NCBI GenBank assembly: GCA_963675135.1
Contig: OY776128.1
Span: 71,182,670 to 71,246,669 of the forward strand
Length of the DNA stretch: 64,000 nt
From: Galeopsis tetrahit
Taxonomy: Eukaryota > Streptophyta > Magnoliopsida > Lamiales > Lamiaceae
Direction: 5' to 3'
Shown: positions 1 through 10,924 of the stretch, in pieces
Numbering within the stretch: position 1 is the first letter of the stretch
How the letters are laid out: every line of letters starts with the position of its first letter
The notes under the pieces: model-generated
What the model was told of the DNA's origin: nothing
Databases searched by the model: none
Seen by the model: the letters and a program-made list of their open reading frames with translations, nothing else
Position numbers and translations under genes: made by a program

Positions 1-112
1 AAAGCTAAAGAACATCTCAATAAATTCAAAAGGCTCTTAATATCATATACTGGTGAGTTATAAGGAATTTTCTTCAGATAAGCTGTGGAATCCCAAAGAT
101 TAATATATGTAC

Positions 113-2213
113 CTTGCCATTGGAGAATTGGACAATCCTGCGAGAAGTAGGTAGAAAATGAGATATTCGTGTTCCACTACCAGAGGCACCATCTTCAGAT
201 TTGTGGCTGTGACCATGGCTGAATTGCCGCTGCAGAGATGAGTGTTTAGGGCTATCTGCCGTCGACCTCTCTCTCACACAGAGAAGCATACGACCTGGTA
301 AACAAAGTATTCAAATGGAGAGTTTAAATACTTCTTCATTTTACATCATAATGAGTGAATAACTAATAGGACTATAAGTTTGGTTCCAGTTTGGTGTAAA
401 TGAGTGAGTGATGGGCGACAAATATGATCATGAAATTAAAAAGAAAATTAATTAAAAAAAAAAAGCAATAAGAGCAACGGTGATATATGGATCAGAGTGC
501 TGGACGAGTAAATATGAATATGAACAGAAAAATGAAGGCAGCAACAATGAGAATGTTAAGATGGATGTGCGGATACTAAATTAGATAAAAAAGAAAGAAA
601 GATATGAATGCATTAGAAAGAAAGTAGGGGTAGTCACAACAGATGAGTATGGCCATACATAGGAGATCTTTAGATGCTTCTATACATTGTATAGGAGTGT
701 AGATTCATTAAATTACATTGAAAGGGGAAGAGGAAGACAAATATTTAAATATAAATGAGAATGTGTCTTGACCGAGCATAGTGAGATTAAGGCTTATTTG
801 TTGGTGGTGGTGGTGGTGAGATTGTGAGTGACTGTGTTGATGATGAGACAGAACAAATAAGACACTGTTTTTTTTATTGAAATACACAATAAGTTAAAAA
901 ACTGTTGGACCAGCATCCAAAATAAGTAAACACCAAATTTTGAGAAAGAACCATCATTTTCCTATCATATGCAGTTCAAATTAAATAAAGTAATAAACAA
1001 AAGTTGCAAGTACAGACCAACAATGTCAGTGCTTGATACTCCTTCTGTGCGCTTTATCTGTTTATAACGGCCAGCCTGCTTAGCAAGAGCATAGGCATCA
1101 GTCCCATCTGGAAGAACACAGGGGTCATCCCCATGAATAATGTAATCAATATTGTACTCATCGAATAGCTTTCTCATGAACTCTTCTGTGATAGCATAGG
1201 GAGCATCAGGAATAACTTCATCCACCCATTTTACAGCACTAACCATGATCATCCTACAGAAGAAATAACAGCAAGAATTAATGTGTTAGTTGTTCGGAAA
1301 AACTGTTGTACTGATTTTGTATAATACCCCAGCAAAATCCAATATTAGTCTTTATGAAAAATAGAAAAAAGCTGGATGCACGACCATGCATTAAATAAAT
1401 ACAAACATGACAAACAAAAACTTTGTCGCAATTCGAATGTAATTAAATAGAGAGTGAAAATTTAAAACCAGCTAGGAAGTTGGAAAGCAGATTCCAACAG
1501 GAAGATTAAAAAACAATCTTGATACCTTTTACGTCTTTACTTTTCTGCTTGCATCAATTCCTTCTATTAATTTCGATTAGTGTGGAAGCACCCAAAGAAA
1601 AACACACAAGCAATTAATTAAACCAAAGAAATAAGCAGATACATCACTGAGTCCAACAATTTTTTTCACTTCAGGGTCTAAACGGATGTCTCAATTCATT
1701 CCCTTTTCCATCAGCGATAACTAATCCATAAGATAAGCATATGAAAATCAAGTAAAGACACTGAGCTGAAGCAGGATTCAAACAACAGGGCAAGAATCTC
1801 AAAATAAGGCAAGCCCAAAAAATCAAACAATTTCAAACACGCATGAAATCATATCATCTAAAATTTATACACCCACTTATTACAAATAAGTACGGAACAA
1901 AACAAGATATATGAATCAAGGAAGCGAGCTCAAACCTCTCCTTAAGAGGAGTAACGGGAGGACCTTTGTTGGCAGTAATTTCGGCGTCGCTGACAACGCC
2001 GACCACCAATTGGTCGCCGAGGGCTCGCGCTTGACGAAGGGCATTGCAATGGCCGTAATGCATCATGTCGAAGCAGCCATCCATATACACCCTAATCGGC
2101 CGCTTCTTCTTCTTATTCTGCGGCAAAGCTAAGCGGAAACCTAGCAGAGAAACTCCGATTACAAGCCCTCCGATTAACCATGACGCCGGAATCCAGTGGG
2201 CGTTTCCCCCCAT
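113..2213 (-). CDS. PECT1: Ethanolamine-phosphate cytidylyltransferase, 5' part (3 exons, runs off left edge)
   Basis: This enzyme makes CDP-ethanolamine from CTP and phosphoethanolamine in the Kennedy pathway of phosphatidylethanolamine synthesis; the Arabidopsis enzyme sits on the mitochondrial outer membrane. Exons read on the minus strand are 2213-1936, 1253-1018 and 294-113. All junctions are GT-AG and the phases fit (278, 236 and 182 nt), giving the first 232 residues. Residues 11-30 form a hydrophobic N-terminal anchor followed by a KKKK stretch. The first cytidylyltransferase domain shows the nucleotide-binding HYGH at residues 52-55 and the RTEGVSST signature at 161-168. Exon 3 ends in the linker just before the second catalytic domain, which must lie beyond the left edge. 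The ATG at 2213 is the first in frame and gives the expected anchor. The gene looks intact as far as seen. Intron 2 contains an old LINE fragment. Confidence 0.93.
465..775 (+). pseudogene. Decayed LINE (RTE-like) reverse-transcriptase C-terminus in PECT1 intron 2
   Basis: Translated on the plus strand with frame changes, this stretch gives IYGSECW, then MRMLRWMCG, then RKVGVV and finally ERGRGR. These are the recognisable blocks of the C-terminal end of plant RTE-type non-LTR reverse transcriptases. Stops and frameshifts interrupt it, so it is a dead fragment. It lies antisense to PECT1 inside an intron (295-1017). I saw no target-site duplication. Confidence 0.6.
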
Positions 2214-2594
2214 TTTTCCTTGTTAATACCCCACCGTTCAAATGCTCAATCCGATTGGCATAAATCCTAAAAACATAAAAATGCAAACTCTCCTCCTTGT
2301 AATTGAGGATATTTGAGATTATTCGCAAATTATTCCAACATCGGAATATGATTGATCGTTCTTTTTGTACGCTTATTATTCTCCGCAGCTCATAGGGGTT
2401 GTTATTTTACATTTGAGGCAAAAACAGAAAAACCAATACAACAACAAAAAAAAAAAAGTGAGATATATTAGGCCACACATCCTATTATTATTATTATTAT
2501 TATTTTACTATTCATTTTTAAAAATTGAGGAAATACTAGTAACTAAGACCGCCCAACCCTACTAGTACACTCCAAAATAAAATACCATACTGGA

Positions 2595-3120
2595 CAGGAA
2601 AAAAGATCGGAACCGGTCCGGACCGACTGGTTAGATTCCGGTCTCCGGTCCGGGAAATTTTGGATTCCGGTCTTCCGGTCCGGTCCGGACGGTTTAGATC
2701 GGAATATTTTTTATTTTATTTTTTAAAAAAAAAATTTATATTTTTTTACTAATGAGCTCTCAATTATTTTTCAAAATCAAATAATTGGTGAAAATGTGTT
2801 GAGATCTTATTACATTTTTTACAAATATATAATTTAACAAACATATTTAATTTATTTTTAGGGTCAAAAGATCATTAATAACAATGTAAATAAAATTCAC
2901 ATTGACGTAATGAAGATCAAACACTTTAATTTTCATACACAAATTCATCAATCTTGTTCTTGCTTCCATAAATTAAAAAAAAAAAAAAAAAAAAACAATT
3001 CCGGTCCAACCGGTCCAAACCCGGACCGGATAGATTCCGATCCGATCTCCGGTCCGACCTTTTAGTAAGATTCCGGTCCCGATCCGGTCCGGTCCGATTT
3101 TGAACCCGTGCACACCCCTA
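2595..3120. repeat. Interspersed repeat rich in CCGGTCC motifs
   Basis: Both ends of this stretch are built from overlapping copies and inverted copies of CCGGTCC/GGACCGG, around a T/A-rich centre, and the right end reads into gtgcacacccctac. This is the look of a common non-autonomous plant DNA-transposon repeat, probably hAT-like. No clean target duplication was found, so the class is uncertain. Another GGACCGGTCC-rich patch is at 45,593-45,645. Confidence 0.4.
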
Positions 3121-3938
3121 CCTACGGACCTACCCCATTTTCACACTCTTAAAACCTTGCATTATATTTTCTTGTTTCGTAGAATCATATTTTAACTTTA
3201 CACACACACAATCCCATGATTTCTTCTCACACGTGAAGTGACACACAAAATAAGAAAATAAAATTTTGTGGAAATTTGAAAGAGTAAGTTTGTAAATTTT
3301 TATGTATAAAATAAATAAATCAGTTGACTTTTATGTATGTGGGTAAAAAAAGTAATGACGTTTGTGTAAAATTGAGGATATTGTGCGGGTAAAGTTTATA
3401 AAGTGTTTTCCATTTTTTAAGGTGTGAAAGTTATTGTGAGACGTCCCGAAAAGAAAAGTTTGAAAATAATTGCGGACAGAGGTAGTAACTTTATTTTTGT
3501 CATAATAATGAGTTATTTTGACCTTATAGTAAATCATCTGCTTGCAATTCACAAATTTTTTTAGACGATCTAAATTTTTTTTCAAAATGTCTTAATTAGA
3601 CATATTTTTATGTAAAATATTTCACATATATGATACTCTCTTCGTCCCATGATTACTTGCACATCTTTTTTATTGGTACATATTAAGATTATTTGCACAT
3701 TTTCAATGTGAAGTACACTCTAAATATCATTTTATTTTTAAAATTGTACTACATACATTTTACTTTACACTTCACCAAATCCAATTTAAACCCCACCGAA
3801 TCACATAAAATACTCTTACTTTATCTAACATCACATATAAAAATATAAACAATTAACAAACTGAATTGTAATTGAATTGAGAGTAAATGGGGTCTAATTT
3901 ATGTTTTCTTATCCTGGGTTTAAAAAGAAAATAATAAT

Positions 3939-3942
<4 letters not shown>

Positions 3943-3973
<31 letters not shown>
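3943..3973. repeat. (AT)n microsatellite
   Basis: About 15 uninterrupted AT dinucleotides follow an AAT run. A second, shorter AT run lies at 4199-4221. Confidence 0.9.
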
Positions 3974-3976
<3 letters not shown>

Positions 3977-4709
3977 TCCTTGTCTACTTTAAAAATAAAC
4001 TACCCTTTTTTACTGATAAAAAAAAAAGTGAACCATAAATCTGTATCTAGTTAAAGAGAGAAATAAAGGTGTATGAAAGTATTAAATTAGAAGTCGTATT
4101 ATTCTAAATTTTCTTTTACAATTTGATCTTATTTACTTAATTAATCATGACAAAAAATTAAGAAATATCACCAATTATATATACCCTTTCAAAAAAAAAA
4201 ATATATATATATATATATATACACAGCGGAGCCCAACAAAACTTTTAAAACTGAGTTAAACAAAATTCTTATGACGTTTCAAAGGTTTTACAATTATGTA
4301 CTGTAATTTATAATAATATAGATCATGAGTTGTTAGAATATCATAATGTATAGTATACCATTGATTTGACCATCTGAAAAATTAATTCACTACTACCATA
4401 ATTTAATAACATATTATCTCAACAACTTTAAATAAGTACTAGTTCTATATAAACTCAAAAAAATATAATTCATTGAAAAAGAAAACAAATTATATTAACA
4501 TCCACATAAAAACTGCGTGTAAACATCTCCCCAGACTGCAATTTTAAATTTGTAACAAACATCACCAACACAAAAGCATTTTCCTACATTCCACAATCAA
4601 CAAGCTTGCAATGACCAATACAAGTTAGGCCAAGTATAAAGCAGTCAATCCATCCCAAGAAAATTACACACAGTATACATACATCATCATACATGCGAGT
4701 TAACTCGGC

Positions 4710-7700
4710 TCACCTAACTCGGCACGCAGCAGGCCCACCAGGGGAACAACTCGGGTTCGAAGACCGACAACCGACACCCGTTCCAACGGCCCCACCAAAC
4801 CTCCGACGGTAATCGGGCATCCGTCCCGTGACGAACGGGCTGCCGCTACATAGAAGAGTCGGGGTTGAAGAAGACGATGAAGAGACTTCATTACCGTTGC
4901 ATTGTAACGGTTCTAATGTCTCAACGACGTCACTCATTAAGGGACGAGCTTTAGGGTTTTGGCTCAAACAATAATATGCCAAACTGCAAGCTTTCTGGGC
5001 TGCCCTTACTGAGTACTGATTCTCTAATCTAGGGTCTATAATCTGCAGCATTTTTCGTTTGTCATTTAGCTTGGGCCTGGCCCAATCTACCAGGCTTTGT
5101 TCCTTGCTTGGTCTCGTCTTGTCTACGGACTTTCTCCCCGTTAAAAGCTCGAGAAGAACAACTCCAAAGCTGTAGACGTCACTTCTGGCAGTAAGGTGCC
5201 CTGCGTATCTCATTAGAACCTTGATTAGATAAGTGAGCACATGCATATATTCAATACTGTATTATACTTAGGTGTGTTTGTTTATGGCCCCCCACCCCAC
5301 ATTTTTATTTCAAATCCAAATCCTTGTTTGTGAAACCGGATTTTGGTTTTTGGAATAGCTGTATAGGATTTCAAATGACATGGTATTTGATTTGTGGAGG
5401 TATTTCAAATGAAAGGATTTAAAAATAGATGGATTTCAAATGACATGGTTTTAGTGAGGATTTAAAATCCTCTCAATTTTAACTAAAAAAAGATGCTAAG
5501 TATTTGAAATCCATTCATTTACTTTTTAATCCAAACAAGTAGAGTGAATTTAGATTATGGATTTAAAATCCATACATAAATCCCTCCATCCAAACACAAC
5601 CTAAAATCTTACCCTACAATACACCTATTTTACTTTTTTCAAACACAATTCTGGATACAAAAGCAATCATCTATCTCCCACTTTTAAATTATTGTCTACC
5701 CAACTCAACACTCCCTCTCCTCCTTTTTACTTTACACACTCTCTTCCCTACTTTACACACAATTTCCACTATACAATCAATTATCTATCACCTATATTTT
5801 CAAAATTCTACCCTCCAAAACGTTTATATACAAAATCCAAATACACATTTTACTATTCACAAAACCCAGATACTGATTTCAAATGCAATGTAATTCATAA
5901 ACAAACACTGTGTGAAAAATTGCTAACTCTATGTAGATGAGAACTATTGTGAAAGCTCAATCAAATCTGCACAGGTCTAGCAGAAACAGCCTTTCAAGTC
6001 TATCCTGGTATCCTAACTAAACCATACTAGATTTTTCCTTTAGGATTGATTGGCTAAATAGAACTCAAACTAAATTGGGTCTCGTGATTTTAACTCATGA
6101 AAATATTTAGAATATGGTGAAGTAATAATGAAGCAGAGACATCAAAGCTAAAATCAACTTCTTTAAAAAAAAAAAAAACTATTTGGTTGTGCAATTAATT
6201 GATTAATTATTTCAGATATACTAGCTCTAAACACGAATATCTGAAGTGAGCTTATGGAATGAGATGAGAAGAAAATTAAAGAAAGCAGCCAACACAAGTC
6301 TCTACTAATGCCATTAAAAAATCAATAAATCAAGCTCCTAACTTTTAGTATCGAGATAAAATCACTTTCCCAACATCCCTATTTCAACAGCTGACAGCTG
6401 ATATATAAGATAATTTGGCACAAGCGATACAACAAATTTTAAGTAGTACCAGTCATGACATATTCAGGAGCTGCATAACCATAGGTACCCATAACTCGAG
6501 TTGATACATGGGTTTCATCACCTTGCGGCCCTGCTTTTGCAAGGCCAAAATCAGAAAGCTTGGCCATATAATCCTGTGACAAAGAGAATTTGCAATAAAG
6601 TATAAGATGCAATCACTGCTGAAAAAACAAATGATCCAGTATCAAAGTGATGAATAGATACGACTGTTGGCAAAATCAAGGTTAAGTCTATAAATAGTTT
6701 ACTTTCAAACAAATCCCTTGGAGAAATAGTTCCACTGGCATAACTTACCGAATCTAGCAGAATATTAGAAGTTTTAAAGTCTCGGTAGATAACAGGCCTT
6801 TCAGCATTGTGAAGGAAAGCAAGCCCTTTAGCTGCCCCAAGAGCAATCATCATTCTTGTTGACCAAGATAATGGAACTGTTGCTTCTGATGCCTCAGAAA
6901 AATTCGAGGTCAATTATACTCAGGAAAAGTTCAAAAAAGAAAATAAAGTATACACTGATTGCCACATAGTGCATGCTGAATGTTCATGCTTGCAAGTATA
7001 CCAGAGAAACAATAAATTCCATACGAAGGAATACAACCAATATATAAGACAGCATGTCTTGTTTAGTAAGAGAAGAAGGGAGCTTTATAGAGTGCAAGGA
7101 AAAAATCAAATAGTATAGTCTACACCGAAGTAATGGTTTAGCTCAAAAGATATCTACAGGCCAAATGCTTCACGTAAAGTTTAGTCCCTTATTTTAATAT
7201 AGGATTGCTTATTACAACTACAAGTCAATCTATCATCATTCAATGCCATTGAAAAAGTACAGCTTGGTTTGCAGGAGCTTGATCTAGACTCAAGCATATC
7301 ATATAAATGCACTCTTACAACTGACCAAATACTCTGCACCCAACATTTGAAGGAAGTCTCAACTTAGGAAGCATCTGATTTTAAAATTTTAATATATATC
7401 AGATTAAGACGGGGGACAGTCTTTTTATAAGTATGCCATTACATGAGAAGTTTCTATGAATTCACATCTACAAGATTTCTGTGTCACCACATTATGGCCA
7501 AAACAGCAAGTAAATATCATAATCAATTATATAACAAGAAAACCTAGAAGTAAACACAACAAAAAAGCATAATCGGAAAGAAATGGAACATACTTCGAAA
7601 CAGATGATTCTCAAGACTTCCTCTAAACATGAATTCATAAACAAGTAACCTGTGATCATCCTCACAGCAATATCCAATCAACTTCACTAGATTAGGATGC

Positions 7701-8430
7701 CTGAGCTGCCCAAGGAAGTTGACCTCAGTCTGAAACAGTCAACTTAGATATTCAGATATATAATCTAGTCATATCATTAGTGAAGCAGTCAACTTAGATA
7801 TTCAGATATATAATCTAGTCATATTCATTAATGAAGCAGATAAAAGGATCAATAGAAAGCGTTATAAATAAAGAGCCAAAAACAGACATCGGAAACTCAC
7901 TAGCCATTCACGGTGGCCTTGAAGGCCTTCCTTGTTTAGCACCTTGACAGCAACAGGGAGAGATTTGAGTCCAACCCTAACATTCTCATCAATGTAACCT
8001 TTATAGACTGTTCCAAAACCACCTTCTCCAAGAATGTAATCAGAACGGAAGCTCTTGGTGATGGTCTCAAGCTCAAAGAGAGTGAAAGCAATGACGTGAG
8101 TATAAAGCAGTGCGTTTTTACGGAAATCTTCAAAGTTGCGAGGTGTTGAAGGATCACTCAGATCTGAAGTGGAACGGTTATGCTTCTTATCTGTAGCTGA
8201 ACTCCTAGTGGGTAACGACAATCCCTGAAGCTGTTGCTGAGCTGCTCATTGCATTCTAAATTAATACTTTTCCAAATTTGAACTATATAGTACATAAAAA
8301 AAACAGCTAATTCAAGAAAGAAACCCTAACTACGATCTCCTACATTCAATTGATGAACTGAGCTTCAAATTACCAAATGTTTACATGCTAAATTAGGCGA
8401 AATATCACACTATTTTCTCCAACTCAATCT

Positions 8431-8473
<43 letters not shown>

Positions 8474-8690
8474 ACCAGAAGCTGCATACAGAAGATTCCG
8501 TGATAATGAATTAAGCAGCGAATTTTGCAAAATTGAGAGCAGAAGTAGCATTTAGCATGAATTGACTTGAAAACCTAGATCTGGAGAGAGATAAGTTGTA
8601 ATGTGAGTGAGTAAAAGTGCAGAAAAGCGAACCTTGTTGATGAGCAGTAGAAACCACGGCGGATTCCTCCCTAGTGCCGCAATTGCCCAT
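4710..8690 (-). CDS. PBL8: PBL8-like receptor-like cytoplasmic kinase (RLCK VII), complete, 6 exons
   Basis: This is a membrane-attached serine/threonine kinase of the PBS1-like family, which relays signals from cell-surface receptors. Exons on the minus strand are 8690-8633, 8241-7901, 7729-7594, 6885-6749, 6573-6450 and 5200-4710. All are GT-AG; phases fit and sum to 1,287 nt, or 428 residues plus TGA. The start MGNC gives N-myristoylation at Gly2 and likely palmitoylation at Cys4. Kinase landmarks follow in order: glycine loop GEGGFG and VAVKVL lysine (exon 2), YRDFK catalytic loop (exon 4), DFG and the activation segment ending AAPEY (exon 5). The C-terminal tail ends [12 protein letters not shown], as in Arabidopsis PBL8. 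All catalytic motifs are intact. The exon 2 acceptor is a tandem NAGNAG, so 8244 may be used instead of 8241. Intron 5 holds a MITE-like insertion. Confidence 0.93.
5268..5604. mobile_element. MITE-like insertion in intron 5 of the kinase gene
   Basis: The left end reads ttaggtgtgtttg and the right end, reverse-complemented, reads ttaggttgtgtttgg. Both can be flanked by TTA/TAA as in Tourist (PIF/Harbinger) MITEs. The interior repeats the word for 'patterned' GATTT/AAATC blocks on both strands. The identical duplication is not certain because TTA may belong to the inverted ends. It does not touch exons. Confidence 0.4.
8434..8469. repeat. (GA)n microsatellite in kinase intron 1
   Basis: About 17 GA units lie inside intron 1 (8242-8632). 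On the transcript strand this is a CT run within a few hundred bases of the start codon. Confidence 0.9.
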
Positions 8691-8762
8691 ATTCAGAGTA
8701 AGGTGGAAGAGCTGCTACTCCGGGATGACGTCTCATTCTTCGCCGGCCGCCGGCCTTTCCTC

Positions 8763-8766
8763 TCTG

Positions 8767-8798
<32 letters not shown>

Positions 8799-8801
8799 AG
8801 T

Positions 8802-8832
<31 letters not shown>
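8763..8832. promoter_or_regulatory. Compound (CT)n-(CA)n tract upstream of the kinase start codon
   Basis: About 15 CT units, a short break, four more CT units and about 11 CA units lie 73-142 bases upstream of the ATG at 8690. On the gene's strand they read (TG)n then (AG)n. GA-rich leaders and promoters are common in plants and are bound by BBR/BPC factors, so a promoter or 5'-leader role is possible. That role is inferred from position only. Confidence 0.45.
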
Positions 8833-10256
8833 ATTCTGTTCACTCGTCTCTTGTGCTCCAACCTGTACAACCTTTTTTCATTATTAATTCTATTTCTTTA
8901 TGGAAATCATTATTAAAATGATTATCTGTAACTGTTAGAAACTAAGTACCACATTGAATGCAAAGAATAATTTTAAAACTCTCACCTTAAACAAAAATCT
9001 AATCTCCCAAATTTAAAAGAATATTTCCATTTTTTTCTGTGAGAAATATCTGCCAGATGTATTTTGCTTTGGGTTAACTGGTTAACAACTTAAGATGCAT
9101 TCATGCCCACTATTACCTCATATTTAAGTACAGTATGTTTTTTTGAGTGCAAACAAATATTATGTTGATGTTTAATTTTGTTTTTAAAAATTAAGAATTT
9201 TTTTTTTCTATATTTGGTGTTTCACTTTGTATTTAAAAGTGTAGATGAATCCCGTCAAAAAAAAAAGTGTAGATGAATGATATCTAAAGGTGAAAATAAA
9301 AAACAATGGACTATATACACCACATCGACATGTGTTAATCATCCAACAAGATGGAACACCAGGTGGAACGGAGGAATAGAAACCTAAAAACTAGGTTTTC
9401 GATATTAAAATCATACACCGGTTTTACTTCGTGATTTAAAAATAGACTTTCAGAAATCACTTCTATTAAACTTATTGATTTTACATAAAATTAAATTTTA
9501 CACATTGATTTGACATAAAAATATCTATTTGATATTAATTTTTAAAAAAGTATTATACGAACAGTTTTCATACTAAAACTTATCATAAAAATATGATAGG
9601 TTATGTAAATGTATCACTGGTGTAGGTCATTATTGTGGATCTTGAACCCATGATTCATGTTAAACTTATGATAAACTTAGTTCATATAAAATATACTCTT
9701 AAATTTTTTTATATTTTTATTTTTATCCTTCTTTATGCATTTTTTTATCTTTGCATAATTTTTTTATTGGAAATATTAAACGGGTTGAGGGCTGATCCAA
9801 ATCCGTCAAAATGGCCCGCATTTGTGGACAAGAAAGAGCTAGTCCTAACACTTTTTCTTTTTTCTAATAATGGGCCGGCCATGCGGATGAGAGGACTCTT
9901 TTAACCTTTCTATAATTATTTTGAATCTTTGATCGATTCATGAGATCTTCCTCTTGTAATTTTGTTGTAAATAATGAATATCTTTGCTTCCAATTCACAA
10001 ATTATTTGCCTATTAATTAACCCATTTAAACTCCTATTTTGCCTTCTCCTCATCTCGCCTAAAACTTATATACCAGACCCAATTTTTTTAAAATCTTTGT
10101 TAACAAAAAAGCAAAACATGAAGATATGAAGTCCTGATTATTATTTTTTTCATTTAATTTAAATTCCAATGTAATACTCATTATTATTATTAATTAAAAA
10201 AATAAAAAAAAGCAGCAAAACATGATGACATTGAAATTCTTAGCATATTGAAAGGT
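8833..10256. other. AT-rich spacer upstream of the kinase gene
   Basis: No gene is visible. The stretch contains a very short retroposon-like insert (CCCGTC plus A-run) between 16-bp direct repeats at 9235-9250 and 9263-9278, and otherwise low-complexity AT-rich sequence. Confidence 0.5.
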
Positions 10257-10605
10257 GACGTAGCGCGCGGAAGGTGGTTAAAACACAAAAAAATGAACAC
10301 ATTGAGGTGACGATCTTAACTTTATTCAATATAAGGTTCAACTCTCTTACAATGTGAAATACCAAAGCTATAAATAAGCAAACTTTAAAACACACTCCTA
10401 CGCTCAACACGTGGGCTTATACCAAAAAGGAAACTATTGCACAAATTAAAAACATAACAAAAAATAACAAAATTGACATAATCTCATCAAATCACGTCTA
10501 GCTTTGGTATTTCCCATTGTAAGGGAGTTGAATCTGATATTGAATAAAGTTAAAACCGTCACCTCAAGGTGTTCATCTTTTTCGTGTTTTAACCTTCCGC
10601 TACGT
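10257..10605. mobile_element. Non-autonomous element with ~110-bp inverted repeats
   Basis: The left arm (about 10257-10378) and right arm (about 10498-10605) are imperfect inverted copies. Both begin gacgtagcg, contain gaggtgacg and ttaactttattcaatat, and end around ataccaaagct next to a 120-bp spacer. Long inverted arms suggest a MULE-like or foldback MITE. I could not define a clean target duplication. It lies about 320 bp beyond the stop codon of the first glycosyltransferase gene. Confidence 0.55.
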
Positions 10606-10723
10606 CAAAAGGTCCCTAGCTTGATCTACTCCTTCCCCACATCGAATCCATTGGAACAATGTGTTAATATCTTTATGACAAATAATACATATTTAAAAAA
10701 ATTACAACATAAAATAAATAGTT

Positions 10724-10840
10724 TTTTTTTTTTTTTTTGAATTACATTAAATACCCATCATTTTTCCCCTCCCAATAACTCAAACCCAGATCTAAGGCCT
10801 AGACAGTGGTGCTCTAACCACTTAGCTATCCCACTTTGTC
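10724..10840 (-). mobile_element. tRNA-derived SINE with 17-bp target duplication
   Basis: On the minus strand the body begins gacaaagtgggatagctaag, which carries an A-box-like tRNA start (tagctaagtggttagag). A degenerate B-box region (gggtttgagttattg) follows, and it ends in an A18 tail (10724-10738 region). The same 17 bases, acataaaataaatagtt, lie immediately on both sides at 10707-10723 and 10841-10857. These are hallmarks of LINE-mobilised SINE insertion. At about 117 bp it is short for a plant SINE. It sits just 3' of the UGT at 10925-12385. Confidence 0.8.
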
Positions 10841-10924
10841 ACATAAAATAAATAGTTGATCTCTTGTATTCAATGTATACAGTGCATATTAATTCATTTT
10901 GCAATTTGAATCCCTGATTTTATC

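Larger units (their letters stand above)
2214..4709. other. Intergenic spacer between PECT1 5' end and kinase 3' end
   Basis: No gene is visible. The first few hundred bases upstream of 2213 must hold the PECT1 promoter, but I see no decisive TATA box. A GC-rich interspersed repeat built on CCGGTCC motifs occupies about 2595-3120. A partial MITE-like start (ctcttcgtccca) is near 3638. AT microsatellites lie at 3943-3973 and 4199-4221. Confidence 0.6.

Noticed and set aside
8607..8921. 104-codon plus-strand open frame next to the kinase start
   Set aside because: It is made of CT/CA microsatellite and antisense exon 1 sequence.
10786..10840. Possible tRNA gene
   Set aside because: The tRNA-like sequence lacks a full cloverleaf and 3' half, ends in an A-run and has a 17-bp target duplication, so it is a SINE.
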